From Fluviicola sp. (GTDB lineage: Bacteria > Bacteroidota > Bacteroidia > Flavobacteriales_D > Crocinitomicaceae), in NCBI GenBank assembly GCA_029866325.1, contig JARWZO010000010.1:62001-126000 (forward strand): a DNA stretch of 64,000 bases. The letters are read 5' to 3'. A model generated the notes under the pieces. The model was not told where the DNA came from. It searched no databases and worked only from the letters and a program-made list of their open reading frames with translations. The first letter of the stretch is position 1. The number at the start of each line of letters is the position of its first letter. Shown in pieces: positions 19,275-29,165 of the stretch. Made by a program: the position numbers and the translations under genes.

Positions 19275-20999
19275 CATCACCGTTTCCCGAATATCCCTGA
19301 TTTGCAACTGCAAGGTCGTTTTATCGTTCCAGGTGTTTGATTCCAACGTAAAAGCACAATCAAATGCGCAACCTGCAGCTACCAAGTCCAGATTTTCGGG
19401 CATACTAAAACCAATGGCTGGCAATACAATTCCTGTCTCCGGATCCATGATTTCTACTTTCAGGTGGGCTCCTTTGAGCAAACGACTCGATCGCGCGTAA
19501 ACCGACCGCACGCAAAACACCGGTTTATCATTCCCGGGGCCAAACGGTTCCATCTGCTCCAGCATTTTAAAAACACGCGGTATTTGACCAACAGATTCAC
19601 CCGCCAAAAACAACTGGTGTAGTTTGATTTCTAGGTCGATTACCAACTCTTGTGTTTCAGATTGCAATTCAATGGTTTGCTGCACTACTTCGTCGAACGC
19701 TTCTCGGAATGCAGTCACATTCTCAACAGGCAATGTGAGTCCGGCAGCGTGAAAATGCCCACCGAATTGCGTCAATAAATGATCGCATGACGAAATGGCT
19801 TCGTACACATTAAACCTATCTACAGAGCGCGCCGAACCGGTAGCAACACCTTTGCTTTCGGTCAATACAATGGTAGGTCTGTAATGGGTTTCGATCAGGC
19901 GCGAGGCCACAATTCCAACAACTCCTTTGTGCCAGTCGTTTTGAAATACCACTGTTGATTTGCGTTGTTCAAATTGGGGATCGGCGGCAATTTGTTCCAG
20001 CGCTTCTTCCGTCATTTGCGCATCGAGCAAGCGCCGGTTTTTATTATATTCATCGATTTCAGCGGCAATGGAATCAGCCACCGAAGCGGATTTTGCCAAT
20101 AACAATTCCACGGAACGCATTCCTGATTCCAATCGACCGGCTGCATTGATGCGCGGAGCAATAGTAAATACCACATCCGACAACGAAAGCGGTAATGCAC
20201 GACCCGCTTGTTTCAGCAAAGCCAAAATTCCGGCACGTGGTTGTGTATTGAGTACCTTCAACCCGGTTTTACACAAATAACGGTTTTCACCTGTCACCGA
20301 AACGATATCCGCTCCGATAGCAATAGCAACCAGATCAAGGTAATCGTTTAAAACAGCAGGATCGATCTCATTTTTGAGGTGAAATGCTTCCATTAATTTA
20401 TAACCCACACCGCAACCGCACAATTCTTTGAACGGATAATTACAGCCCGCTTGTTTCGGATCTAGAATAATGGCATCGGGCAATTCATCGCCGGGCGTGT
20501 GGTGGTCGCAAATAATCACATCGATGCCCAAATTGCGTGCATAACGTACTTTTTCGACTTCTTTGATACCACAATCGAGCGCGATTATTAGTGTGGCTCC
20601 CTGTTTTTTAGCTTCATCTATTCCCTGAAACGACAATCCGTAACCTTCTTCGTAACGATCGGGAATGTAAAAATGCACCGTCCCGTAATTTTGCAGAACC
20701 GAATACACCAGTGCAACTGCGGTTGTTCCATCCACATCGTAATCACCGAAAACCAGAATATTTTCTTTTTCGGCAATGGCGGTACTCAATCGTTCTACTG
20801 CCACATCCATGTTTTTCATCAGAAACGGATTGTGGGTAGTGGCTGCAGGAGGATCAAAAAATGAACGAACTTCCTCGTGAGTTGTAAGATGATGTTGGGC
20901 AAGCAATACTGCCATTAGCGACGACACCTTCAGATTGGTTTCCAGTTCTTGAATTTGTTGGGCGTTGGGGCGTTGTTTGATAAACCAGCGTTTTTGCAT
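19269..20999 (-). CDS. recJ: Single-stranded-DNA-specific exonuclease RecJ
   Basis: LVFGDYDVDGTTAVALVY; VIICDHHTPGDELPDA; APRINAAGRLES; FGGHFHAAGLTL. Confidence 0.96.
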   Translation of the reverse strand: MQKRWFIKQRPNAQQIQELETNLKVSSLMAVLLAQHHLTTHEEVRSFFDPPAATTHNPFLMKNMDVAVERLSTAIAEKENILVFGDYDVDGTTAVALVYSVLQNYGTVHFYIPDRYEEGYGLSFQGIDEAKKQGATLIIALDCGIKEVEKVRYARNLGIDVIICDHHTPGDELPDAIILDPKQAGCNYPFKELCGCGVGYKLMEAFHLKNEIDPAVLNDYLDLVAIAIGADIVSVTGENRYLCKTGLKVLNTQPRAGILALLKQAGRALPLSLSDVVFTIAPRINAAGRLESGMRSVELLLAKSASVADSIAAEIDEYNKNRRLLDAQMTEEALEQIAADPQFEQRKSTVVFQNDWHKGVVGIVASRLIETHYRPTIVLTESKGVATGSARSVDRFNVYEAISSCDHLLTQFGGHFHAAGLTLPVENVTAFREAFDEVVQQTIELQSETQELVIDLEIKLHQLFLAGESVGQIPRVFKMLEQMEPFGPGNDKPVFCVRSVYARSSRLLKGAHLKVEIMDPETGIVLPAIGFSMPENLDLVAAGCAFDCAFTLESNTWNDKTTLQLQIRDIRETVMS

Positions 21000-21024
21000 A
21001 CATTTCCGTTTTCTAAATTAAGAT

Positions 21025-21675
21025 ATGAAAAAAGTTCTTTTTGTCGGCATCTTTTTCTGCGCTTTTAACCTTTTTGGTCAAAAAACCATTCAATTTGCAG
21101 ATCCTTTACCGCCCAATTACACCTTGGTAGATGCCGTGAACAAATCACAGTTCGGATCGTACAAAAGTACCAACTCCGAAACCGTTTACCTATTCGATGA
21201 ATCGGGAGTTTACATTGTTTCTACATTGGTGGCATATATCACCCGTGAACAATTGCGCGAATCGGCAACGATACAGGTACGCAACGGACATTTATTCGGC
21301 ATCAATAAAAATGATTCTATTCCGTGTGTATTAGAAGGTGAGCGCTATTATTACGGCATTCAGCACAAACAAGTCATCATTGGTTCGGGCAGTTTGCACC
21401 AATTGAGTAAGATCGACAACAACAATTACCTGATCAATTTCCATGTAGATAATTACTTCGAACCGAGTATGTTGACCTTTGAAAAAGGAGGAATGAAGAT
21501 CGTGCATGCCGAATTGAGCTACCAGCCGACCTTTTCGAACTTACTGAAAATAACCAGCGTGGAACAATACGGCTCTATGGTAGATATTGTGACTCCAACT
21601 GCCGAACAATGGCCTTCATTGCGTGAGCAATTGTTTACCGGAGAAGCGTTAAACTACCTTAAAGAAACCGAATAA
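21025..21675 (+). CDS. Hypothetical secreted protein
   Basis: Signal peptide MKKVLFVGIFFCAFNLFGQ; complete ORF. Confidence 0.55.
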   Translation: MKKVLFVGIFFCAFNLFGQKTIQFADPLPPNYTLVDAVNKSQFGSYKSTNSETVYLFDESGVYIVSTLVAYITREQLRESATIQVRNGHLFGINKNDSIPCVLEGERYYYGIQHKQVIIGSGSLHQLSKIDNNNYLINFHVDNYFEPSMLTFEKGGMKIVHAELSYQPTFSNLLKITSVEQYGSMVDIVTPTAEQWPSLREQLFTGEALNYLKETE

Positions 21676-21683
21676 CCTGCATT

Positions 21684-21949
21684 AACCTGAGTTCGATTTT
21701 AAATTTTGTTCAGAACGCCTCTAAATGCTCAGATTTTAGCGAAAGTGACGCAGTAATAACGGGTTATTTCAAGGAGCTTTTGCGCAAAAGCTGAGCATTT
21801 AGAGGTGAATTTCTAAAATGGCTATTCATTTTAAAAGCACCATCCTGCGTTAATTTTATTCATGATAGCCCGCTATCACTCACAAAATCGCCTTGTTTGG
21901 CACTTCTAAAATCGAATTCTGAATCTAAATTTAAAATCGAACTCAGGTT
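21684..21949. mobile_element. MITE-like element, 266 bp, perfect 23-bp terminal inverted repeats
   Basis: AACCTGAGTTCGATTTTAAATTT (21684..21706) and its exact reverse complement (21927..21949); possible 3-bp TSD ATT; internal 15-bp inverted repeat CCTCTAAATGCTCAG/CTGAGCATTTAGAGG and 18-bp palindrome AGCTTTTGCGCAAAAGCT. Confidence 0.8.
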
Positions 21950-22001
21950 ATTAATGCACGAATCTTTGCAAGAATTGCGTAATTTTGTAAAAAATTGAAT
22001 T

Positions 22002-22184
22002 ATGGGAAAGTTTGGTGCTTTTGAAATCATCTTGATACTTGCGGTTGTTTTGTTGTTGTTTGGTGGTAAGAAAATTCCTGAATTGATGAAGGGATTGGGT
22101 AAAGGAATCCGCGAATTCAAAGACGCGAGTAAAGGTGAAGAGGCCTCTTCTGCAACTCCAACTGCAACGGAAGAAAAAAAATAG
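22002..22184 (+). CDS. tatA: Sec-independent protein translocase subunit TatA/E
   Basis: [45 protein letters not shown]. Confidence 0.94.
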   Translation: MGKFGAFEIILILAVVLLLFGGKKIPELMKGLGKGIREFKDASKGEEASSATPTATEEKK

Positions 22185-22198
22185 TCTAATTTTTTCGA

Positions 22199-23611
22199 AT
22201 GTATAAAACGTTTTCGGAGGTTAAACAAGCACTCTCCGCAGGGAGAACTGTTGTTGAGATCGTCAGTGATTACTTGTCGGCTATTGAAGCCAATAAGGAA
22301 TTGAATGCCTTTTTAGAAGTCTTCGAAACAACGGTCCTGCATCAAGCTGAAGCGGTTGATGCTAAGCTGAAAGCAGGTACGGCAGGAAAATTGGCCGGTG
22401 TAGTAATTGGGTTGAAAGACAACATTTGCTACAAAGGTCATCGTGTTTCCGCCTCATCAAAAATTCTTGAAAATTTCGAATCCATTTATTCGGCGACTAT
22501 TGTAGAACGATTGCTGGCGGAAGACGCTGTGATTATCGGTCGCTTGAATTGTGATGAATTTGCCATGGGTAGTTCGAATGAAAATTCGGCTTACGGACCG
22601 GTGAAAAACAATTTACGCCTTTCGCACGTTCCGGGTGGCTCATCAGGTGGTTCGGCAGTAGCTGTTTCAGCAGGATTGTGCTCCGTAGCTTTGGGTTCAG
22701 ACACAGGAGGTTCCATTCGTCAACCGGCATCATTTACCGGAACTGTCGGATTAAAACCTACTTACGGTCGTATCAGTCGTTACGGTTTGATTGCGTATGC
22801 TTCATCGTTCGACCAAATCGGTCCGTTGACGAATAACATCGAAGACAGCGCGTTGTTGTTGGAAATCATGGCGGGTAAAGACCCGATGGATAGCACGTCA
22901 ACTTCTCGACCGGTAGAAAACTACACTGCTTTTTCAACACCTTCGAAACAACGCATAGCGTATTTAAAGGAAGCGTTGGAAAACGAAAACGTAGATGCCG
23001 AGGTGCGCGAGCTTTTGGAAACGATTATTGCACAATTGCGCGCTGAAGGTCATACGGTAGAACCGGTGAGTTTTCCGTATTTGGATTATTTGGTTCCAAC
23101 CTACTACGTATTGACAACGGCAGAAGCATCATCAAATCTTTCGCGTTTCGACGGTGTTCATTACGGTCATCGAAGTTCACAGGCGCAAGGTGTAGAAGAA
23201 ACATACGTGCTTTCACGCACCGAAGGTTTCGGGCCGGAAGTAAAGCGCCGTATTATGGCCGGCACATTTGTGCTTTCACACGGATATTACGATGCATATT
23301 ACACGAAAGGCATGAAAGTGCGCCGTGTATTGCAAGACAAAACCAAGGCTATTTTTGCCGAATACGATTTGTTATTATTGCCAACTACGCCTACAACGGC
23401 ATTTGAAAGCGGAGCGGTAAACGACCCGATTCAGATGTACTTACAAGATATTTTTACGGTTCATGCCAATCTTACAGGCAATCCGGCTATTTCTATTCCA
23501 CTGGGTCACCACAGCAACGGTTTACCTTTTGGTATTCAGCTTATGGCCGACGCGTTTAAGGAACACGAACTTTTAAACTTCGCGCAGCACTTGGTTGCCA
23601 CAACCCCATAA
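22199..23611 (+). CDS. gatA: Asp-tRNA(Asn)/Glu-tRNA(Gln) amidotransferase subunit A
   Basis: Amidase signature: VIGLKDNICYKGH, HVPGGSSGGSAVAVSAGLCSVALGSDTGGSIRQPASFTGTVGLKPTYGRISRYG. Confidence 0.96.
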   Translation: MYKTFSEVKQALSAGRTVVEIVSDYLSAIEANKELNAFLEVFETTVLHQAEAVDAKLKAGTAGKLAGVVIGLKDNICYKGHRVSASSKILENFESIYSATIVERLLAEDAVIIGRLNCDEFAMGSSNENSAYGPVKNNLRLSHVPGGSSGGSAVAVSAGLCSVALGSDTGGSIRQPASFTGTVGLKPTYGRISRYGLIAYASSFDQIGPLTNNIEDSALLLEIMAGKDPMDSTSTSRPVENYTAFSTPSKQRIAYLKEALENENVDAEVRELLETIIAQLRAEGHTVEPVSFPYLDYLVPTYYVLTTAEASSNLSRFDGVHYGHRSSQAQGVEETYVLSRTEGFGPEVKRRIMAGTFVLSHGYYDAYYTKGMKVRRVLQDKTKAIFAEYDLLLLPTTPTTAFESGAVNDPIQMYLQDIFTVHANLTGNPAISIPLGHHSNGLPFGIQLMADAFKEHELLNFAQHLVATTP

Positions 23612-23616
23612 AGCTT

Positions 23617-25242
23617 ATGCAGGTAAACAAACAGCTCCACCTCATCATCGCCTTCCTATCGACATTCCTTTCAACGGCCGCAGTGGCACAAGGATATCCT
23701 CCGGTAAAAGACACGTTGAGCGGAGCTGCTTTTAGCCGCATGGTCGAACAAAGTCTTTCCTCTTATTACGCAGAATTGGCATCAAACGGATCAACCGATT
23801 CGATTGTAGACGCTTTGGCATATGAAGCCGGAGCAATTCCTGTGTTTACGGATGATGAATACTGCAAGCGTTTGGCAAAAATGAACGAAGTTTCCAATTT
23901 CGGGTTCGATTGCAACAACGTTTCGCTCACAACCATCAAGTTTTTTGCTGAAAACCGCCGCAATTTTGCCAAAGTGGTGCTGGGTCGTTCAAAGTTGTAC
24001 TTTGATTTGTACGAAGAAAAACTGGCTGAATACGATCTTCCATTGGAATTGAAATACCTATCGGTAATTGAAAGTGGTTTACGTCCGCAAGTAAAATCGC
24101 GTGCCGGAGCCTTGGGCTTGTGGCAATTCATGTACGCTACCGGAAAACAGTACGGATTATCGGAAAATTCATACATCGATGAGCGCATGGATCCCTTGAA
24201 AGCGACTGATGCAGCTTGCCGTTACCTGAAAAAACTCTACAGTATTTACGATGACTGGAACTTGGCGCTTGCGGCTTACAATGCCGGTCCGGGGAATGTC
24301 AATAAAGCAATTAAACGTTCGGGCGGAAAACGCACTTATTGGGAAATCAGACCGTTTTTACCTTCCGAAACGCAGGGTTATGTGCCGAATTTCATCGCTG
24401 CGACTTACTTATTGACGTATCATGCCGAGCACAATATTGTTCCGGCAGAGTCGAAAATTCACTATTACCAGCTCGACACCATGTGTTTGAACAGCGGAAT
24501 CCACATGCAAACCATCGATAAATTGGTGGGCTGGACGCCGGAAGACATTCAATCATTGAATCCCGTTTACAAAACAACTTACATTCCACCGACCTATCCG
24601 CAGCAATGCATTACCGGTCCGTTGGAAAAAATCGGTTTGCTGGTAAGTTTGGAAGATTCATTGTATTTCACCGAGCGTCGTTTGTATGGTGCCGGAAATA
24701 CGGTTCCGAAAGTTACCCCTCCGGTTAACAACGGAAACAATTCCGACCAACTTGTGATTTCGAACCCCAATCCTGTAAAGGAAATTCCGAAAACACAGGT
24801 CGTTACTACCATCAATTATACCTATCACCGTGTAAAAACAGGCGAAAGTTTGGGGAAAATTGCTTCGCAATACAATGCTTCCATTCAGGAAATCATGGAT
24901 TGGAATCAGTTAACGAGTACGCGCATCAATGTGGGACAAATGCTGAAAATTCAGACCAAAGTTACCACTACAATTGAAAATCCGGAGTATCTGCAACAGC
25001 AACAAGACGCCTTGAAAGTGAACGAATCGGATACCATTCCAAAGGTTCAAACACCGGTAAATACGCCTCCAAAACCGCAACCAAAGCCGGAAGTTCGTAA
25101 AAAGTTCTATTCTGTGCGTTCAGGCGATACGTTTTCTGCGATTGCGAGCCGCCATGGTTTAACGGTAACGCAGTTGAAAAAGCTGAACCCGGGCGTGAAT
25201 GCCAGCAGGATTTCGGTTGGTCAGAAGATTCGGATTAAGTAA
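23617..25242 (+). CDS. Lytic transglycosylase with two LysM domains (MltD-like)
   Basis: SVIESGLRPQVKSRAGALGLWQFMYATGKQYGL; LALAAYNAGPGNVNKAI; two LysM repeats (YHRVKTGESLGKIASQYNAS; YSVRSGDTFSAIASRHGLT). Confidence 0.93.
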   Translation: MQVNKQLHLIIAFLSTFLSTAAVAQGYPPVKDTLSGAAFSRMVEQSLSSYYAELASNGSTDSIVDALAYEAGAIPVFTDDEYCKRLAKMNEVSNFGFDCNNVSLTTIKFFAENRRNFAKVVLGRSKLYFDLYEEKLAEYDLPLELKYLSVIESGLRPQVKSRAGALGLWQFMYATGKQYGLSENSYIDERMDPLKATDAACRYLKKLYSIYDDWNLALAAYNAGPGNVNKAIKRSGGKRTYWEIRPFLPSETQGYVPNFIAATYLLTYHAEHNIVPAESKIHYYQLDTMCLNSGIHMQTIDKLVGWTPEDIQSLNPVYKTTYIPPTYPQQCITGPLEKIGLLVSLEDSLYFTERRLYGAGNTVPKVTPPVNNGNNSDQLVISNPNPVKEIPKTQVVTTINYTYHRVKTGESLGKIASQYNASIQEIMDWNQLTSTRINVGQMLKIQTKVTTTIENPEYLQQQQDALKVNESDTIPKVQTPVNTPPKPQPKPEVRKKFYSVRSGDTFSAIASRHGLTVTQLKKLNPGVNASRISVGQKIRIK

Positions 25243-25244
25243 AT

Positions 25245-25313
25245 GAGTTTGACAGTTTTGTGAGTTAGACAGTTTAATACGTTCATTAACAAACTCAAAG
25301 AACTTATTAACTG
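25245..25313. repeat. GAGTTTGTGAGTT-family stem-forming intergenic repeat (copy 1)
   Basis: GAGTTTGACAGTTTTGTGAGTTAGACAGTTTAA... with partial inverse AACAAACTCAAAGAACTTATTAACTG. Confidence 0.5.
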
Positions 25314-25445
25314 AAAAACGTAATAAAATCAGTGATTCTTTGTATTTCAACGTAAAATGTTATCACTTTCTGACATTCTATCAAACGCTGTTAATCATCT
25401 TGAAAGTCAAATTAATGAATAGGATTTACTATTCTTGTATTTAGC

Positions 25446-26327
25446 ATGAATCTCACAATAGCAGGATATTCCACAGCATTATTTTCTACATGGTACTTTC
25501 TCGAGGAGCTTGGTTTACTGTTCGATTGTGGAGATGGCCTGACCTCAACTATTCTACAAAAAAGTCGTAAAATCGAACATGTATTTATTTCACATGCCGA
25601 CAGGGATCATTTAACAGGATTATTTCAGTTTTTACAACTCAATGCACGACCGGGATTTCCGATCATTCATTACCCGAAAGATTGCGGTTCTTTTCCGGCA
25701 ATAAACGATTTTACGTCAAAATTCGATAAACACACAGGGCATGCTCAATGGATTCCAATAATTGACAGAACCATTACATGGATCAGAAAAGACGTTTATG
25801 TTGAAGCCATCAGAAACAATCATGTACCTTGTGATATAGGTATTAACAAAAGTCTTGGTTTCAAAGTTATTCAGGTAAAATGGAAACTAAAACCAGAGTT
25901 TGTAACATTAAGTGGACTAGAAATCAAAACCGCAATCGAGCAACTGGGAAAAGAAGCCACGCACTCGGAGATGAAAACAACCTTATTCGCCTATAGCGGA
26001 GATACACCTTGCGAAAATTTCGAGAATTGGGACAATTCCAACATCCTGATTCATGAAGCAACGTTTTTAGGAACACCGGAAGATGAAAAAATTCAAACAC
26101 ACGGAAACAAGCACAGCTACCTGGAAGAAGTCATCAAATCCGCGTCGGAAATTAAGCTTGGGAGTTTGATTTTAGGACATTTTTCTTCTCGTTATTCTGA
26201 TGAGCAAATTGATAGCAGCATTATTGCTTGCTGCGAGAAATACGGGCTAAACATTCCTGTATACAGAATCTTCCCTGGACAGGTTCTGAAGAATATCTTG
26301 AATACACATCCTGTATACTTGAAGTGA
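25446..26327 (+). CDS. MBL-fold metallo-hydrolase (RNase Z-like)
   Basis: HVFISHADRDHLTGLFQF (HxHxDH-like), LFDCGDG, LIHEATFLG, LILGHFSSRY. Confidence 0.85.
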   Translation: MNLTIAGYSTALFSTWYFLEELGLLFDCGDGLTSTILQKSRKIEHVFISHADRDHLTGLFQFLQLNARPGFPIIHYPKDCGSFPAINDFTSKFDKHTGHAQWIPIIDRTITWIRKDVYVEAIRNNHVPCDIGINKSLGFKVIQVKWKLKPEFVTLSGLEIKTAIEQLGKEATHSEMKTTLFAYSGDTPCENFENWDNSNILIHEATFLGTPEDEKIQTHGNKHSYLEEVIKSASEIKLGSLILGHFSSRYSDEQIDSSIIACCEKYGLNIPVYRIFPGQVLKNILNTHPVYLK

Positions 26328-26422
26328 TTAATGGTTTTTAGTCCTAAGTACAACGTTTATTACTGTATTTACAACCATCTTTAGCCCTTTCATTGTATTT
26401 TAGCGGCTTTCGTTGTTTTCAG

Positions 26423-26510
26423 TTTGATGAGTTTGTGAGTTGGGTAGTTTTATAAGTTATCCAAAACTCAAAAAACTTAGAAACTGAATAACTCAAAAAC
26501 TCACACAATC
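26423..26510. repeat. GAGTTTGTGAGTT-family stem-forming intergenic repeat (copy 2)
   Basis: GATGAGTTTGTGAGTTGGGTAGTTTTATAAGTT facing AACTTAGAAACTGAATAACTCAAAAACTCACACAATC. Confidence 0.55.
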
Positions 26511-26511
26511 C

Positions 26512-27270
26512 ATGAACAAACTGGCAGTAGTCGTCATAACTCTCAACGAAGAACGCAACATCGGTCGGTGTTTGGCTTCGGTGCAGTCTATTGCCGATGA
26601 AATCATTGTATTGGATGCTTTTTCGACCGACAAAACCGCAGAAATTTGCGCTAGCTACAACGCCCAATTCGTGCAACGCGCTTGGGAAGGTTACGCCGCT
26701 ACAAAGAATTACCTCAATTCATTGGTTACCTGCGATTACATTCTTTCGCTGGATGCTGATGAAGCTTTAAGTCCGGAATTGATTACTGAAATACAACAAG
26801 CAAAGGCGGTGGGTTTTAAAGGAAGTTACAACGTGAACCGATTGACCAATTATTGCGGGAAGTGGATTTACCACAGCGGTTGGTTTCCGGATATCAAACC
26901 GCGCTTGTTTCCCAAAGAAGGATCTTATTGGTCGGGAGAATATGTACACGAAGTATTGATTACGCCCGAACCGGCGCACCATACTTTCAAAGCGGTAGTG
27001 GAACATTATTCCTACTACTCGTATATAGATCATCGCGCGCGCGCCGACAAATATTCGTTGCTGACTGCCAAAAAATTCTTCATGGCCGGCAAAAAAGTGG
27101 GTTTCTTAAAACCTTATATTAGCGCTATCGGCCGATTCATAGCCATGTATCTGCTCAAAAAAGGCTTTTTAGACGGGTGGATGGGGTTCAAAATTGCGCA
27201 AATCAGCGCTCAATCCAACGTTGTGAAATACAAAGAACTGATTCGATTACACCGTGAAAACACCCATTGA
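26512..27270 (+). CDS. Glycosyltransferase family 2 (LPS core WaaE/KdtX-like)
   Basis: LAVVVITLNEERNIGRCLASVQSIADEIIVLDAFSTDKTAEIC; LSLDADEALSPEL. Confidence 0.92.
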   Translation: MNKLAVVVITLNEERNIGRCLASVQSIADEIIVLDAFSTDKTAEICASYNAQFVQRAWEGYAATKNYLNSLVTCDYILSLDADEALSPELITEIQQAKAVGFKGSYNVNRLTNYCGKWIYHSGWFPDIKPRLFPKEGSYWSGEYVHEVLITPEPAHHTFKAVVEHYSYYSYIDHRARADKYSLLTAKKFFMAGKKVGFLKPYISAIGRFIAMYLLKKGFLDGWMGFKIAQISAQSNVVKYKELIRLHRENTH

Positions 27271-28270
27271 TTGCACCGAAAAACGCATTGTTATCAGCAG
27301 AACCGATAGCATAGGCGATGTGATGCTGACCTTACCAACTGTGGCGTGGCTCAAGGAAACCTATCCAAGCTGCCACATTACCTTTTTATGCCGCAATTAT
27401 ACCAAAGCGATTGTTGCGCGTTACCAAGGCGTAGATGAAGTCCTCACGCTGGAAGCTTTGGAAGCATTACCGTCGCAATCGCGTGTTCAGTTTATTCAAG
27501 ACCAACAGTTTGATATCATTGTTCACGTTTTTCCACGCAAAGAATTGGCACAATTGTTCAAAAAGGCAGCAGTTCAGGTGCGAATTGGTACTTCACACCG
27601 TGGATTTCACTTATTGACCTGCAACATTCGCCCAAGTTTTTCGCGCAAACGTTCTTCTGAACACGAAGCGCAACTCAACTTTGAATTGTTGCGTCCGCTT
27701 GGAATAGAAAAACTGCCGACTTTTGACCAATTAAACACCTGGACGAAGCTTTTCCATGTTCAGAATGTGGAACTGCCCGAAACGATAGAACAAGCACTAC
27801 AACAATCGACCAAAACAGCCGTGTTGCACCCAAAATCGCAGGGAAGCGCCCGTGAATGGCCGATGGAAAAGTACATTGATCTCGCCAATAGATTAGTTGC
27901 CGACGACACAACTGTCTTTTTTACGGGAACCGAACAAGAAGGCGCTAAGTTCCGCGAAACATTGCCTGAAAACACACGAATCATTGATACAACCGGTAAA
28001 CTTACGATTGAGCAATTGTTGGTATTATTGAGTCGAATAGATCTGTTGGTTGCCTGCAGCACAGGTCCTTTGCACATTGCAGGATTTTTGGGGAAACGCG
28101 CTATCGGATTGTTTTCGCCCCGCATTCCGATTCATCCCGGCAGGTGGCGTGCATTGGGTGAACGAGCCATTGCTTTGGTATTTGATCCGGAGTGCCCGAC
28201 TTGCAAAGCCAAAAAGCCTTGTACTTGCATCGAACAAATTACCGTTGAAAACGTCATAGAGAACCGGTGA
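27254..28270 (+). CDS. Glycosyltransferase family 9 (ADP-heptose:LPS heptosyltransferase-like)
   Basis: RIVISRTDSIGDVMLTLPTVAWLKETYP; VACSTGPLHIAGFLGKRAIGLFSP. Overlaps the upstream gene by 17 bp. Confidence 0.9.
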   Translation: MKTPIDCTEKRIVISRTDSIGDVMLTLPTVAWLKETYPSCHITFLCRNYTKAIVARYQGVDEVLTLEALEALPSQSRVQFIQDQQFDIIVHVFPRKELAQLFKKAAVQVRIGTSHRGFHLLTCNIRPSFSRKRSSEHEAQLNFELLRPLGIEKLPTFDQLNTWTKLFHVQNVELPETIEQALQQSTKTAVLHPKSQGSAREWPMEKYIDLANRLVADDTTVFFTGTEQEGAKFRETLPENTRIIDTTGKLTIEQLLVLLSRIDLLVACSTGPLHIAGFLGKRAIGLFSPRIPIHPGRWRALGERAIALVFDPECPTCKAKKPCTCIEQITVENVIENR

Positions 28271-29130
28271 AACAAGCCATTGACCATACCATCCGCTTTC
28301 TGCTTTTTTCCAATTGTTGGGTTGCGTTGAGTGTGGGAATGTTGGTAACTGGCGTAACACATTATCACGATATTCATTCTTCCTTTTACTGGGGACTTTT
28401 TGCATTCTCAGGAACATTTGTCACCTACAATTTTCACCGTTTGGTGCGCAATAAAACATTTGAAAATGCGCAGATTTCAACTGAACGTACTCGTTGGTTA
28501 GATGAACATCGCACCTTCATTGTCATTGCTGTTGGTGTTCTCGGCATTTTAGCTACATCGCTCTTTTTTCTGTTTCCCATAAAGTATTCAACACTTTGGG
28601 TACTACTTATTGCAGGATTCATTGTACTGGGATACGCATTACGAATTCCGCTAATAGGAAAATCATTGCGTGAAATAAGTGCGTTAAAAAATAGTTGGAT
28701 TACTAGTGTTTGGATATTGATGCTGTATTTTCCGTTACTTCAATATAACATCGACATTCGTTATGCAGATTTGGTCATCATCGGACTATTCACCTTTATT
28801 CAGATCATTCCATTTGATATTCGGGATTTAAGCTACGATTCACCCGGTATGAAAACGGTTCCACAACTTTTTGGAACTCGGGGTTCGCGGATTATCGCAA
28901 CAGTCGTGATAATCTTACTCTTTGCTGCACTGGTGTATTTACATTCGGTACATTACATGCAATTCGTCATTCTACTATTTGCATTATGGGGCTTGTGGTG
29001 GAAACAAACACCGGAACGTTTGCTTTTGTTAGAATTGATATGGGATGGAACACTGATACTAATTGGGCTCTACTATTATTTTCTTGGAACCCAACTCATC
29101 ATCGCTTTCCATTCCAACTTCCGTATTTAA
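28267..29130 (+). CDS. Predicted UbiA-like polytopic membrane protein
   Basis: Multiple TM segments, start overlaps the stop of the GT9 gene; IIPFDIRDLSYDSPGMKTVPQLFG resembles the second Asp-rich UbiA region. Confidence 0.6.
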   Translation: MKQAIDHTIRFLLFSNCWVALSVGMLVTGVTHYHDIHSSFYWGLFAFSGTFVTYNFHRLVRNKTFENAQISTERTRWLDEHRTFIVIAVGVLGILATSLFFLFPIKYSTLWVLLIAGFIVLGYALRIPLIGKSLREISALKNSWITSVWILMLYFPLLQYNIDIRYADLVIIGLFTFIQIIPFDIRDLSYDSPGMKTVPQLFGTRGSRIIATVVIILLFAALVYLHSVHYMQFVILLFALWGLWWKQTPERLLLLELIWDGTLILIGLYYYFLGTQLIIAFHSNFRI

Positions 29131-29165
29131 TCTCTAACTTTGCAGTCCAAAAAACAGGCTTTCTT

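Noticed and set aside
21860-22228. 122-aa - strand ORF across the MITE end and tatA
   Set aside because: Antisense to tatA and derived from the MITE terminus; no independent support.
29129-29165. Possible pgk promoter (TAACTTTG)
   Set aside because: Only the -7-like box is visible; no TTTG at the expected spacing.
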